From Ganoderma boninense (lineage: Eukaryota; Basidiomycota; Agaricomycetes; Polyporales; Polyporaceae): DNA of 64,000 nt. Below, piece after piece: positions 1-10,046 of the stretch. The stretch's first letter is position 1; the number at the start of each line of letters is the position of its first letter. The position numbers and the translations under genes are program-made. Below the pieces are notes generated by a model, which saw only the letters and a program-made list of their open reading frames with translations, was not told where the DNA came from and did not search any database. The stretch spans positions 1,099,498 to 1,163,497 of the forward strand of contig CM035304.1 in assembly GCA_002900995.3 (NCBI GenBank), read 5' to 3'.

Positions 1-70
1 TATACCATAGATGATGGCGGTGGTCCTATCGACACCGTCAAGATATGATAATACACCAAAGGCTCGAAGT

Positions 71-97
71 GCTAGTCCGCCGGCCCGGGCGACTAGC
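71..97. repeat. Short inverted repeat (hairpin)
   Basis: GCTAGTC at 71-77 is complementary to GACTAGC at 91-97, with a GC-rich loop. The rest of 1-867 holds only short ORFs without recognisable domains, so I see no supportable gene there. Function unknown; it may be the relic of an insertion or chance. Confidence 0.4.
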
Positions 98-867
98 AGT
101 GTTCAAGTCCCCGACCTCGAGGAACAGGACATAAGTTCGTTCGCACTTACTCGACGTTGATACCGAGTACTCAGGAAAGCCGAAGTTATGAGCTTACCAA
201 GCTTCCACTCGACAGTTTGGACTACGGTATACCGCCTCAGGAATTGGAGGTCATGGCTACTTCGCTATTCTGTGGCAGGCTTCGGGCCGCTGGTGCCGTA
301 CCGGCGCCTATTCGAGTTCTCCTTCTCCGATGTCCATCGAGGGCTTAACAACGTCAACCATGATGCCCCCTCCCCCATGCGATTTCTTATTACCCCCATA
401 CGCTTGCTAGAGATACTTCGATATATTTTTTCAACCTGTCTCCCGCCTACCCGCCAAGAGAAGAAGCCACCCGGCATCGTGATTGGCCCGTTGCTCATCC
501 GAGTCGAACGCGATATTGATAAGTTGACCGTTCACCTCGTCGTTTGGAACGGGGACGGAAATCCGAGGTAGTAACACTATGATAGAAGGCCGACTCTGTC
601 AAGCAGGGTAGAGGTGGTGTTTTGAGTCGACTCGATGGAGCCCGAGCATCACGGCTGGCGACAGGTGAGTACTTACCTGACTTTCGCGAGGTTCAATCAG
701 ACTAATTGCGCTGTTCACTCTACGTGGTCTTTACCGCTCAGCGTTACACAGGAACTCTAGGATGGTTTGCTGTTAGGGATATAGCATCGGCAGGAAGTAC
801 GTGTACTTATTATTCTCTCTCTCTGAATGATGCGCACACCTTCGTACTCGCGTCGCGGTGCAGGACC

Positions 868-1240
868 CCAATGCTCAAAATCTCGTTACGCTTCATCCTC
901 CTCATATTCATGGTAGTGACCTTCCTCACTGTCTTCTGTGTCTCAGCCATCCGGAGGTTCAAGCTATCGGCGTTGCGTCACGCGAGCGGGTAGGAGTCAT
1001 CCCCCTGAAGAGCACTGTCAGCACCGTTCTATTGCTTTTACGCCTAGAAAGCATGGTCGGCCAGATCGTCTTCGCTACGACCAGTGAGAGCTGGATTACC
1101 GGCCTCTCATTCCTGCATTCACGGCATGCTCTCGAGCAGAGCACGATCACGATGGGTGACCCGATGGGGCTGCAGCTCCGGTTGTCACGGTCTGTATGAA
1201 TGGATCCAACGGGCTCCCAGTGACCATGTAAGTCGTGCAC
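868..1240 (+). pseudogene. Relic of MDL1-like ABC transporter (exon 5 region)
   Basis: The stretch follows the transmembrane part of the intact ABC gene at 17720-20541, in particular its exon 5 (18784-19219). Shared blocks include one around 'cctcctcat..tggtagtgacc', a 'tcggcgttgcg' block, an 'agcaccgttct' block, and 'cgatcacgatgggtgac', which in the intact gene encodes the ITMGD motif. Parts of the exon are missing, reading frames are shifted and no ATP-binding domain follows, so this is a dead fragment. It lies 2.4 kb upstream of the first DUF6533 gene, which fits repeated duplication of a DUF6533+ABC unit. The homology was read by eye; the exact ends are uncertain. Confidence 0.6.
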
Positions 1241-3590
1241 ATGTTCACTCCCGCGTTGCCTACTGATTCTTGTTTGAAGGCGCGCTATTCATAGTCGGAA
1301 TGTGGCCGTGGGTTTCGCACACAAATGGCATCATGGAGGAACATCAACGGTTCTTTTGAATGCCCACAGGAATACACTCGCACCGCGCTGGCTCCGTGCA
1401 GAGGTTAGAGCTCGAGGTATGTCCCTTCTGAATCCCCATCCTCAACCTCGGTCTCAATCCTTGTCTAAACCACGTTAGCGGCGCCACCCTTCACTGTGCT
1501 AGTGTTGCGTCTCAAGTCACGACTCTCATCCACGAAGAGCATCCCAGTGCACTCTAGGTCCCTCACGCAGTCTATTTGCTTTGGGCCTTCCAGGCTCATA
1601 GAACACCGGGGAAGCTGCTCAAGCGCAGCACCCAGGAGAGCGAGCTGAAGCTCGCCCATTTGCAATCTCACTCCTAAGCGTTCAGCAAGGTTTTAGAGTA
1701 CATCGCCGCCGCCGTGCTCGGACCCATCGAGCAGTCGGTCAACACCGGCATAGGGGGCATCGCCGTCACGACTTCTTACCTGGTAAGCTAGAGTCGCCCC
1801 GGCTTGTACACATCACGTCGGAGTCCACGGCCAGTAACCGGACTACGGACGGTGACGTCGTCCAAGGTGGACTTGGCCACATAGTCAGGCTGGGCCTGCG
1901 ACGTGAGGATGCAGACATGGACCAGGAGATTGACGTGCTTGTGGGCTATCACTCAAGATCCACCTTCGCTACCAGGACGTCAAGATGGCAGCTGTTATTT
2001 CACCAATACCATCCTGGTCCCCTCGTAGCTTCAACACATGCGATGTTTCGACTGTTGCCCACGTCCACTCCTCCATCTCAGTCGCCTGCGCTCTCTCATG
2101 AGGCTCTACTCTCCCTCATTCGATGTGCTTAATACCTGTTTGAAAACACTACTGACGAGTACCTCTAGATGCCGTAGCACCAACCTGCGAGCTCTCCACG
2201 TGTACACGCGCTGCATACATCATCGACCTCTTCATGACGACATGACACGACCCGGCGCTGTACTGGCTTCTGCTCGCCCGCGGGCGCGCACACCATGAGT
2301 CGTGACATTGGCGGGGACGCTGTCGATGGAATCCTCATGGAGTCTGAGGTACGCCTCTGTTCATTCGGCGTCAGTTATTTGAAGCCTCAACCTCCCGATG
2401 CGCTGGCCTTCATACGGGGTGGCGGCTGTCGAAGTCACCTTTCAGCTCTCGACGCTACCACTCCTCTACTCGTCTGTAAAGCCATTTGCATTGAGAACAT
2501 CCATGTGTCACTCTTTGGGTATTCCCGCGCGATCACTCTCTGTAGCATACCCAGGCAGCTTCGAGGCACTTTGAGACATGACCTCCATCGTGCGTCAGTT
2601 GATCTTGCTCGCGGGCGTGGATGCTCCAGCGACGATACCAGTGTCTGGTTATTTTGGTCTCTCTCTTGCTCCCGAGCCCTTGAAAATCGAGCTGTGCGAC
2701 AAATGCGTTGGTCGCATCATGGACGGCGAGCAATGCGGCCCTCAGAGAGTTCCGCATCACAGCAAGCCCCTGTTCTGGTGATACTGCTTCCGACATATTT
2801 GAAGCATCCTTTCTAGAGTTAGAACTCGGGGCCAATAGGCAGAATGTGATGGTTGTAGACTTTGCAGACCGGTGGGGCGTCCGTGGCCTAGCGCTTCCTG
2901 CGCAACGTATCGGCGGGCCTTCAAGCTTCAGGGCCGAAATCTCTGAACGTACGGCTACTAGTACAAATTCCGATTGCACTGGTGACTGCCCTCCTCATTG
3001 TAGAGTTTTATAGTGGCCGCAACCACAGCTCAGTATGGGTCCGAGTTATCTTCGGACATCTCTGAAGCTTTCCGCCAAACTCCGACTCCGACCCCGGATA
3101 CATTAGATGATCGATCCGCACAATGTCCACGATAGATTAATGCTCCAAGCCCATAATCTTCTTCAAGGCGCGTCACTCCGAGAGCCCATACTGAAGTCAG
3201 CGATAGGGAACAAGAAAAAGCCCGCTATATAGCCTGCTTTGTCGAGTCTTGCCCCGGTGAGCTGCGGTTTTGGTCACTTGGCCTCATTAAAGGTGAATCC
3301 TTCGTGCTGTGCAACCGCCTCCTAATCCATACGAGGGTCCAACTAAATGCTAAAGGAGGTTCAGATGGTAGCACAGAGGAGGACCACGAGGACCAGAAAA
3401 TTTGCAAAGAGAGGGGGGTATCGACAGTTCTGAGTTCATGCGCCGATGAGTGATTCACTTTCATACCTGGCGGGGACACTCTATATTGATTGACAGATGA
3501 TGCCAGATGCCAGCGGCGACATAGGGTTTAATAGATTGCGCTTTATGAGCTCTCCGGCGATATCGCAGCAACTCAAGCTGCCGTCTTGCA
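1241..3590. other. No supportable gene
   Basis: Only short, mutually overlapping ORFs occur on both strands. The longest, about 148 codons on the minus strand at 2533-2979, has no recognisable domain, and + strand ORFs overlap it. A short segment near 1690-1790 reads as a plausible hydrophobic peptide but has no partner exons that I can join. I treat the stretch as intergenic or decayed sequence. Confidence 0.5.
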
Positions 3591-3597
3591 TATATAA
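3591..3597 (+). promoter_or_regulatory. Putative TATA box of DUF6533 gene 1
   Basis: 'tatataa' lies 80 bp upstream of the ATG at 3677. Equivalent ATATAAG-type boxes lie 60-90 bp upstream of the ATG in several other copies of the family (minus-strand genes at 33.6, 40.0, 43.4 and 56.5 kb), which supports a shared core promoter. Confidence 0.5.
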
Positions 3598-3676
3598 GGT
3601 CATTGTGATGGTGATATCTCCATGATATTTCCCTCCCTCTGCACCGTCATCCTCAGAACTTCTTACCACTCTTACC

Positions 3677-5488
3677 ATGTCTACCGTCCAGGTCAGTCCA
3701 CAGGAGATGGCGGACATGTAAGTCTCGCTGCGGTTTGGAAACACACCATGATAATTAATGGTGTTCCTTATCTCTGGGTTGGTTGATAGATATACTTCGA
3801 TCTATTGCGTCTATGCCGCTTGCGGTACTACCTTGTACAACGTCTCCTCATACCAGGCGCTGACTTGCAGTTGATAGCGGTACTCATCTACGACTGGTTC
3901 CTCTGCCTCGACCACGAAGTCAGGTACATATGGAAGTGGCACTCTGGAGTTACTGTCTCGACACTCGTATATGCTGTGTCCCGATACGGGATGCTCATTC
4001 CCAATATTCTGGTTGTCGCGACGGTCTATCCAATGTCAGACCTCGTACGCACTCTCATTTTAACTCTTCCTTGTAGCGTAGTCACTCACGTTGATATAGA
4101 GGTGGATGCTGTTTTCAACTGTGATATTGGTTTTATGCTCACGGCCCTGCTTTCCTGGGACAGCTGTGCTGCGAATCTGTGGACCCAGGTGGTTTTGGAG
4201 ATATTGAGCATAGTAGCTGTTAGCGGTGCGTCAAATCTTTTTCAAGATCCTTTTTTGAGCTGGATTAAGCTTGCTTCCACTGGCAGCTTTCTCTGCTCTA
4301 CGTGCATACGCATTGTCGAATAGGAACTTGTGGTTGACAGCTATGATTATTCTTCTGGTGCTGCCCCCAACAGCGATCTTTATTGTGAGTATACCAGACG
4401 TCTCTCTGGCGCATCAGTCAATAATTGTTTTCCTGGTCAGGCTCAGTCCATCTATGAATCACCTCTAAATCTTCCCAGTCCAATCAATTGTACCTCATCG
4501 TCCTTTATTCCTTCGGCTTTGTCAAGCCTAACGTAAGTCCTCTCGACCATATTTGTGTGTATCGGCGTTAACAAATCCCCTCAGTAGTGCGTTGAACATA
4601 CGCCAATGATGTTTTACGAGTGCTCACGTTTACCATCCACAGTCACTGTGGTTACGCGGGTATCGCAGCTTGGGATCGAGGTTCTTGTTATTGTTGTCAC
4701 ATGGTGGTACAATTATCAGTCGTACCAGGTACAGAAAGGTCGCATCAACCTTGGGCAGTCAATTAGTTCTGTTCTTGTCTACAATGGTGAGTCATTTCAT
4801 CAATTGAGTTATGTCCGTAGCTGAGTAGTGGATTGACACCTCAGGAAGCATATATTTCTTGTGCGTACGCTCCCCAGGACCTGAGAGCAATTCCTCATAC
4901 TCATTGGAAACTGATCAGATTCCTCGCGAGCTTATACACGATCGACATTATTTTCCGGACGGCGTCGGTATGTCCTTCGACCACTGTCGCCTGGATCATT
5001 ATGTCCTTTTGCTCACACGTCACCAAGGTTCCAGAGAATGCTTCTTATGTGGATGGCTTCCTGGAGCTGTTCTATGATCCGTGAGTTTGTCACGCTAAAT
5101 ATGGTGCCGTACCCTTGGTTCAAACGACTGATTCTCTTGTAGCCTTTCTTCAATTCTAGTCTGTCGCTTCATGCTCTCCCTCCGTCAATTCGACGCCAGC
5201 ATCGCGCCTACAGGCACGGCTTCTCAAGTCCGAGATCACACGGCATCGACTATGCTTCAGTTCGGTACGCAGCCAAGCGAGTCGCTCCCGGCCTTCATCA
5301 CGTCGTTCGCACACCCTGTGCATGTCGATTGGTCCCTATCCGAGGCAGACACGGACGCAGTCGTCAACGATGGACCAGAGTGGAGAGAAATGGATGTGAT
5401 AGAGACTGGGATAGAGACGCTGCCCTGCTCGGATCCAACTTCTGGAGAGGGTCAGCCTGCCAAGCCTGAGGTGGAATATTCCGTATAG
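3677..5488 (+). CDS. DUF6533 multi-pass membrane protein, copy 1
   Basis: The model has 13 exons: 3677-3717, 3790-3824, 3878-4044, 4100-4101, 4164-4225, 4287-4384, 4441-4532, 4585-4586, 4643-4786, 4845-4860, 4919-4967, 5028-5080 and 5143-5488. They sum to 1107 nt, giving 368 aa without internal stops. The DUF6533 block is at about residues 26-81 (YDWFLCL, SRY and YPMSDL motifs). About seven hydrophobic segments follow, with FSALRAYALSNRN near 103-116, a predicted extracellular NLPSPINC loop near 145, and VVTWWY near 180. The soluble C-terminal tail carries SESLPAF..FAHPVHVD near 299-316. Two exons are only 2 nt long (AG and TA); without them the frame breaks. The function of DUF6533 proteins is unknown; a receptor- or sensor-like role in a membrane is inference from topology alone. 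It resembles copy 3 most closely, including a nearly identical N-terminus. Confidence 0.92.
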
Positions 5489-6484
5489 TCTGGTGAGTCG
5501 GCATATCAAGCGTGGCAGTTATAAGGTTGTTATTGACCCTGGCGCGGGATAGATACGGAACATAAATATCTGATACCGGAGCAAGTCTCGCGCAGCTGCC
5601 CATGGAGCACACTGTCCCGAACTTGGCCAGGCTCTAGTATACTATTTCATGCAATTATTCGCGTCCTTCGAGCTGTAGTCGCCCACAACTGGAGCGTTTG
5701 TCGTCCTTCTTCTACATAAACATACTTACTGTAGTTCCAAGTACCTGAGACGAAGAAGTCGATGTTCGCTGCCATCTTGAGGATCCGAGTCGAACGCTTT
5801 AGTTGGGTCTCGGTCCCACTGGGCTGGCACCGCCGTTGTGGGACCGCAACTTTGAGGCACTGCATCTGCGCGTCTACTTATCTACTCAGACGCACGCCGG
5901 CACTTGGTCGGTACCTTCTGGGTACCTTTATGCTCTCCTGCACACTGCGCAGTCATCATGGTCTCGCCAGCTTCGTCCACGATGCTCCACTCCCCAGTGA
6001 CGAACCATTCAACGTTGACATACTCCTCCCACTCAAAAGGCCCCGAAAGGTAACTGCCACGACGGGAGGAGCAGCTAGCTCCATGGAATAAAGTTATGTC
6101 GATAGAGGAGTAGGAAGTTTGCATCTACTTACAGCTACTTACTTGACTCCAGCCTGTGTTGACTTCCTACAGATCTCACGTTCGATGAGGGGTGTGCCTC
6201 TCCTCCGAAGGATTCGATGGAAGCAATTGTCGGACATCCACAGTGGAGGTGAAATGCACGCCAGTGTCTGACGAGGCGTAGGACAGGTAAAGGTCTCACC
6301 ACCGGTACGTAGCACCGATCAGAGTTTAAGGTCACTTACCCTGGCCTAATCTCGACTCATTTCACGCATTTTTCTGCTTCTTCACTGCAGGTTTCAAATG
6401 CGGTCACGATCGTAAATAGCTTTCTCATCCTGCCAGTGTCCAACATATGGCCATTACCTATGGTCCGTTCCACCGCGGGTATAC
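5489..6484. other. No firm gene; possible minus-strand remnants
   Basis: Two minus-strand reading frames (about 5882-6124 and 5647-5865) contain aromatic-rich segments, VNVEWFVTGEW and ANIDFFVSGTWNY, that look alike and might be decayed exons of one gene. I cannot join them into a start-to-stop model and recognise no family. Confidence 0.3.
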
Positions 6485-6780
6485 GCTTGATTAGCATTCG
6501 ACTGATGCTCGCGCTGGCAGCATAACCTCCATTTTCGTTTTCCCCTTCATCATCACGCCTCGCCATCCGACGTCCGTGAGGCATTCCGAAACCCCTCCGT
6601 GACCCTTTCCGGAACGGCCTCGAATGTCCGAGAGCACGCGACCTTAAGTTCGCAGCCCAGCGCAGTCGGTTGCTCTCAGGCTTCATCGCCTCCTCCAACC
6701 CTGCGCATGTCGACTCTGCCCTCTGCACTCCTCGGGTGGACCCCGAATTCCGTTGTCAAATACGGGCGGAGAGAGATCCG
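6485..6780 (+). pseudogene. Relic of DUF6533 last exon
   Basis: The stretch matches exon 13 of the DUF6533 genes. A block near 6490-6525 corresponds to the region encoding ILVCRFMLSLRQF. The block at about 6605-6725 corresponds to the tail around the SESLPAF..HPVHVD motif; here it reads as SGFIASSNPAHVDS in one frame. Stops and frameshifts separate the blocks, and no upstream exons (TM1-TM6) are present nearby. It is therefore an orphan 3' fragment of a former family member, ending just where a 75-bp inverted-repeat arm begins at 6801. Confidence 0.7.
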
Positions 6781-6800
6781 AATGGCGAGGAACGGGGTCT

Positions 6801-6875
6801 AGCCGTACTCAATTCTAAACTGTCCAAACGGAGTCCCATCAAGACAGCCCCATAAAAGGGAAGCCCTTGACAGAC
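6801..6875. repeat. Left arm of ~75-bp inverted repeat (partner 7916-7990)
   Basis: The reverse complement of 7916-7990 matches this stretch closely: both contain gccgtactcaattctaaa and aaaagggaagcccttgacag. A few mismatches and a 1-nt indel separate them. The arms bracket a 1.04-kb segment that contains the first 782-bp direct repeat. This could be a TIR element or an inverted duplication. Confidence 0.75.
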
Positions 6876-7134
6876 GTGATGGGAAGAGTCGTCGCAGATA
6901 TAGCCTAGTTCAGGGTTTCTCAAGGGCAAGGTAGTTGGCGGAGTCTGAAGCCGACTTGTTCTCCAAGGATAAAGCGGCAGCTCTTAGGTACGTTAGTCTT
7001 CAATACCTCGGTTTGAGCTTGTAAAACCTAGATACAAGACCTTTTGCCTAAAAACGATGCTCGGAGGCGAAATAATCGTAAGCTGTTCATGGAGGCACTG
7101 CAATTAAAGGTCAGTATCTGACCAACACGCTCCT

Positions 7135-7916
7135 GTCTCCGTTGCTGACCATATACGGACAATGGATGACAGTCGATCCATTTTAGTACATGGTCTGCTA
7201 GTGGTCGCGCCCCCTTTGCAGGAGCTGAGGCTTCAGCTTTCGACTCTCGGATTTGATCGGCTTTGATGCGGGTTAGCCAATCAGCAGCCGAGTTTCATTC
7301 ATCGGCCCGGTCACGTTACTCACTCCTTCCCAAACCGTCGATGGCGCTTATTGCGTCTCCAGTGGTCGTTGGACCCAACGCGAGGATTGTATGCAGTATG
7401 CGGCTGTCCTTTCAGCATCCCAAACAGATAAAGTCAGTGTATTATGCATCATATTCGAATAATATCGTATTTAGATTACTCCCGGAGCCTTCTGGACCTT
7501 AAGGTAGCATTTCTCAATGGTGGTCACACCTGGAATACGACCTACATTGTTTCTCTGAGAAGCTGAGTGGAAGGACTATAATGACCATATACATACGTCC
7601 AGCGTCTGTTTGACGCGATGCCGGACATGCCCGTGTGGCATACTCAGAGACCTCCAGGTGGGCTGGTGGACATTGAGACTGGGCCACTTTATGAATACAT
7701 CAACAAAAATAGCCCAGGCCTCATTCAACCACCACGACCACTGCTACTGAGCTCCCAAATTCGCCACTGTTGACAAGGTATATGCACAAGAACGGAGAAC
7801 GTGCACGCGGAAGGGGACGCGCTGTTTGCCGCTGTGTACGTGTAGACGAGGGCACGTGATCCGACTAAAGCCGAATCCCGAGCTCTGCCAAAACGCTCCG
7901 GGTTGATCAAGACTAG
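7135..7916. repeat. 782-bp direct repeat, copy A
   Basis: The sequence recurs at 8018-8799 with a constant offset of 883 bp and no difference that I could see, so the duplication is recent. Inside, around 7490-7590, the + strand encodes DLKVAFLNG and, in another frame, IYIRP, which resemble the Ty1/copia reverse-transcriptase blocks. This suggests a decayed copia fragment. No LTRs or complete ORF are visible, and the short ORF at 7263-7502 is not a credible gene. Confidence 0.9.
7490..7600 (+). mobile_element. Possible Ty1/copia reverse-transcriptase relic
   Basis: The phrases DLKVAFLNG and IYIRP resemble the copia RT blocks that read roughly LDVKTAFLNG and EIYMxQPxGF, in the right order and spacing but in different frames. 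The same relic is repeated at 8373-8483 because it lies within the 782-bp direct repeat. Evidence is short and by eye. Confidence 0.35.
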
Positions 7917-7990
7917 TCTGTCAAGGGCTTCCCTTTTACGGGCATGTCCTGGTGGCACTTCGTTTGGGAATTTTAGAATTGAGTACGGCT
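7916..7990. repeat. Right arm of ~75-bp inverted repeat
   Basis: This is the inverted partner of 6801-6875. It lies in the 101-bp spacer between the two 782-bp direct repeats. The spacer 7917-8007 interrupts an otherwise continuous 'gactag|gtaagcattagtctc' junction that is intact after copy B (8794-8815), so this arm looks inserted into copy A's downstream flank. Confidence 0.7.
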
Positions 7991-8017
7991 TCTGCGTCTC
8001 CAGTGGGGTAAGCATTA

Positions 8018-8799
8018 GTCTCCGTTGCTGACCATATACGGACAATGGATGACAGTCGATCCATTTTAGTACATGGTCTGCTAGTGGTCGCGCCCCCTTT
8101 GCAGGAGCTGAGGCTTCAGCTTTCGACTCTCGGATTTGATCGGCTTTGATGCGGGTTAGCCAATCAGCAGCCGAGTTTCATTCATCGGCCCGGTCACGTT
8201 ACTCACTCCTTCCCAAACCGTCGATGGCGCTTATTGCGTCTCCAGTGGTCGTTGGACCCAACGCGAGGATTGTATGCAGTATGCGGCTGTCCTTTCAGCA
8301 TCCCAAACAGATAAAGTCAGTGTATTATGCATCATATTCGAATAATATCGTATTTAGATTACTCCCGGAGCCTTCTGGACCTTAAGGTAGCATTTCTCAA
8401 TGGTGGTCACACCTGGAATACGACCTACATTGTTTCTCTGAGAAGCTGAGTGGAAGGACTATAATGACCATATACATACGTCCAGCGTCTGTTTGACGCG
8501 ATGCCGGACATGCCCGTGTGGCATACTCAGAGACCTCCAGGTGGGCTGGTGGACATTGAGACTGGGCCACTTTATGAATACATCAACAAAAATAGCCCAG
8601 GCCTCATTCAACCACCACGACCACTGCTACTGAGCTCCCAAATTCGCCACTGTTGACAAGGTATATGCACAAGAACGGAGAACGTGCACGCGGAAGGGGA
8701 CGCGCTGTTTGCCGCTGTGTACGTGTAGACGAGGGCACGTGATCCGACTAAAGCCGAATCCCGAGCTCTGCCAAAACGCTCCGGGTTGATCAAGACTAG
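8018..8799. repeat. 782-bp direct repeat, copy B
   Basis: Second copy of 7135-7916, including the possible copia RT relic. After 8799 the sequence continues 'gtaagcattagtct', the same phrase that precedes copy B at 8008-8021. Confidence 0.9.
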
Positions 8800-8825
8800 G
8801 TAAGCATTAGTCTCGTCCCCATCCG

Positions 8826-8854
8826 TTTTGGCGCCCCCGACTCTGCGCCAAAAC
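8826..8854. repeat. Short hairpin gttttggcgc/gcgccaaaac
   Basis: A 10-bp perfect inverted repeat with a 9-nt loop sits immediately outside the left arm of the element at 8850-9359. Confidence 0.6.
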
Positions 8855-9359
8855 GTCTGGTGCATTTCGGGCTCGGCTAAGGGTGCCGTGACAACGCGTC
8901 ACAGCACGTGCTCTCCATGATGGAGCGCGCGAGGGCGTGCTGGAGGTCGACGCTCGCGAGGGCAAATGGCGACACTTGTCGTAGCTGTGAGCTCTCGCGA
9001 GACTAGCGAGGGTGCTCCCAATGCTGCTCTGGCGTGAACGCGACCTAAACGCTAGCGAGGAGGCTGGGATTCATTGACCAAGCCCTGCCTCTTGGGGGCA
9101 TGCCTGCTAGGCGAAGCTGTGACGTTGTTCGGGAAGGATCTGTACTGTTTTAGCAAAAACTACGAGCCGCGCTCAATTGGAACCATTGCGTTACTCCTGA
9201 TATGCCAACGTTGGGAATGGGCAGTCGCGCGCAATGAACTCGATGTGCGCGCACCGGCAGAGCGAATGTCACCCAGTCACCGCTCTCTGTCAGAGCTGTG
9301 ACCTGAGTTACCCGAAGTCACGGCACCCTTAGCCGAGCCCGAAGTACACCAGACGTTAT
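8850..9359. mobile_element. Non-autonomous TIR element (~510 bp)
   Basis: The left arm at about 8850-8892 (aaacgtctggtg ... gggtgccgtgac) is the near-perfect inverse of the right arm at about 9317-9359. The shared core is ttcgggctcggctaagggtg. The interior is GC-rich and has no transposase, which fits a MITE or other deletion derivative of a DNA transposon. The superfamily cannot be assigned from the ends seen here. Confidence 0.65.
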
Positions 9360-9474
9360 AGGGCTCTCTCCCCGGCGCTCACAAATCCCTCCGTGCGAAA
9401 TTTCCTGTCGCTACTCACCGCCTTCTCTGATGGATTTGGGAGCGCGGGGGAGAGAGCCCATAACGTCTGGAACC
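9349..9474. mobile_element. 126-bp hairpin element sharing the same terminus
   Basis: 'ccagacgttatagggctctctcccc' (25 nt in full, ending 9373) is mirrored at the other end, where the inverse of ccagacgttat closes the element at 9474. Both arms continue through a ctcacaaatccc-like block. Its outer terminus ccagacgttat is shared with the right arm of the 8850-9359 element, so the two overlap or are nested. The phrase 'gactaggtaagcat' flanks the whole composite at about 8795 and about 9477. Confidence 0.65.
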
Positions 9475-10046
9475 GAGACTAGGTAAGCATCATCTTTCCC
9501 GGATCGTGTCCCTGATCAGCCCGCCAAAATTGAGCATGCTCTATGATTTGTGCCTGAGGCTGTGGGTTGTCCAGATACTGTTGTCCAATATGGCGGTACC
9601 CCGGTACGTCGAATACTCGATCCTCTCTCGTCAAAGGTTTCTGGATGTTTGCTTTCCCTATGCTTCAAAAGATGTCTTCGTGACGACGGGCCATCGTGCG
9701 CCCCGAATCACAACCATGCAACAGTACTCGTTTCCCCGACTTCGCGACCAGTGAGAACTCTTCAACGTTCGCTTCCACGTCTCTTGCCAACTTGAACTCG
9801 TGAACGTTCAACTGTCTTCGGGGGGTCTTCGGGAAAACGTTGTCCCGAAATCTTATAGCCGTGAGGCGCCTGCGAGGTGGGTAAGATGTTGCTTTACTTG
9901 CATGCTGAGATCTTCATCTCGCATTCGCGCTCCATCAAGCGGAGATTGAGCAGTGGGAGCCATGTATGCCTGATAAATATCCCATCGCCCTGGCAGAACC
10001 CTGCTGAGGGCCACTTCTCCTGCCCCACAAGCTCAGTCCCGACACA
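9475..10046. other. Upstream region of DUF6533 copy 2
   Basis: No supportable gene. A weak TATA-like gataaata lies near 9972, about 75 bp before the ATG at 10047. Confidence 0.4.

Noticed and set aside
60..120. tRNA-like segment with gttcaagtcc
   Set aside because: There is a hairpin at 71-97 but no acceptor stem or anticodon arm in the right places.
4045..4163. Spliceosomal twin intron (stwintron) instead of a 2-nt exon
   Set aside because: Removing the whole stretch without retaining two nucleotides breaks the frame in all eight copies, so a stwintron that leaves nothing behind does not fit.
7263..8385. Two identical 79-codon ORFs (7263-7502, 8146-8385) as duplicated genes
   Set aside because: They are identical only because they lie in the 782-bp repeat. 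They have no start context, domain or partner exon, and they end next to a decayed copia-like block.
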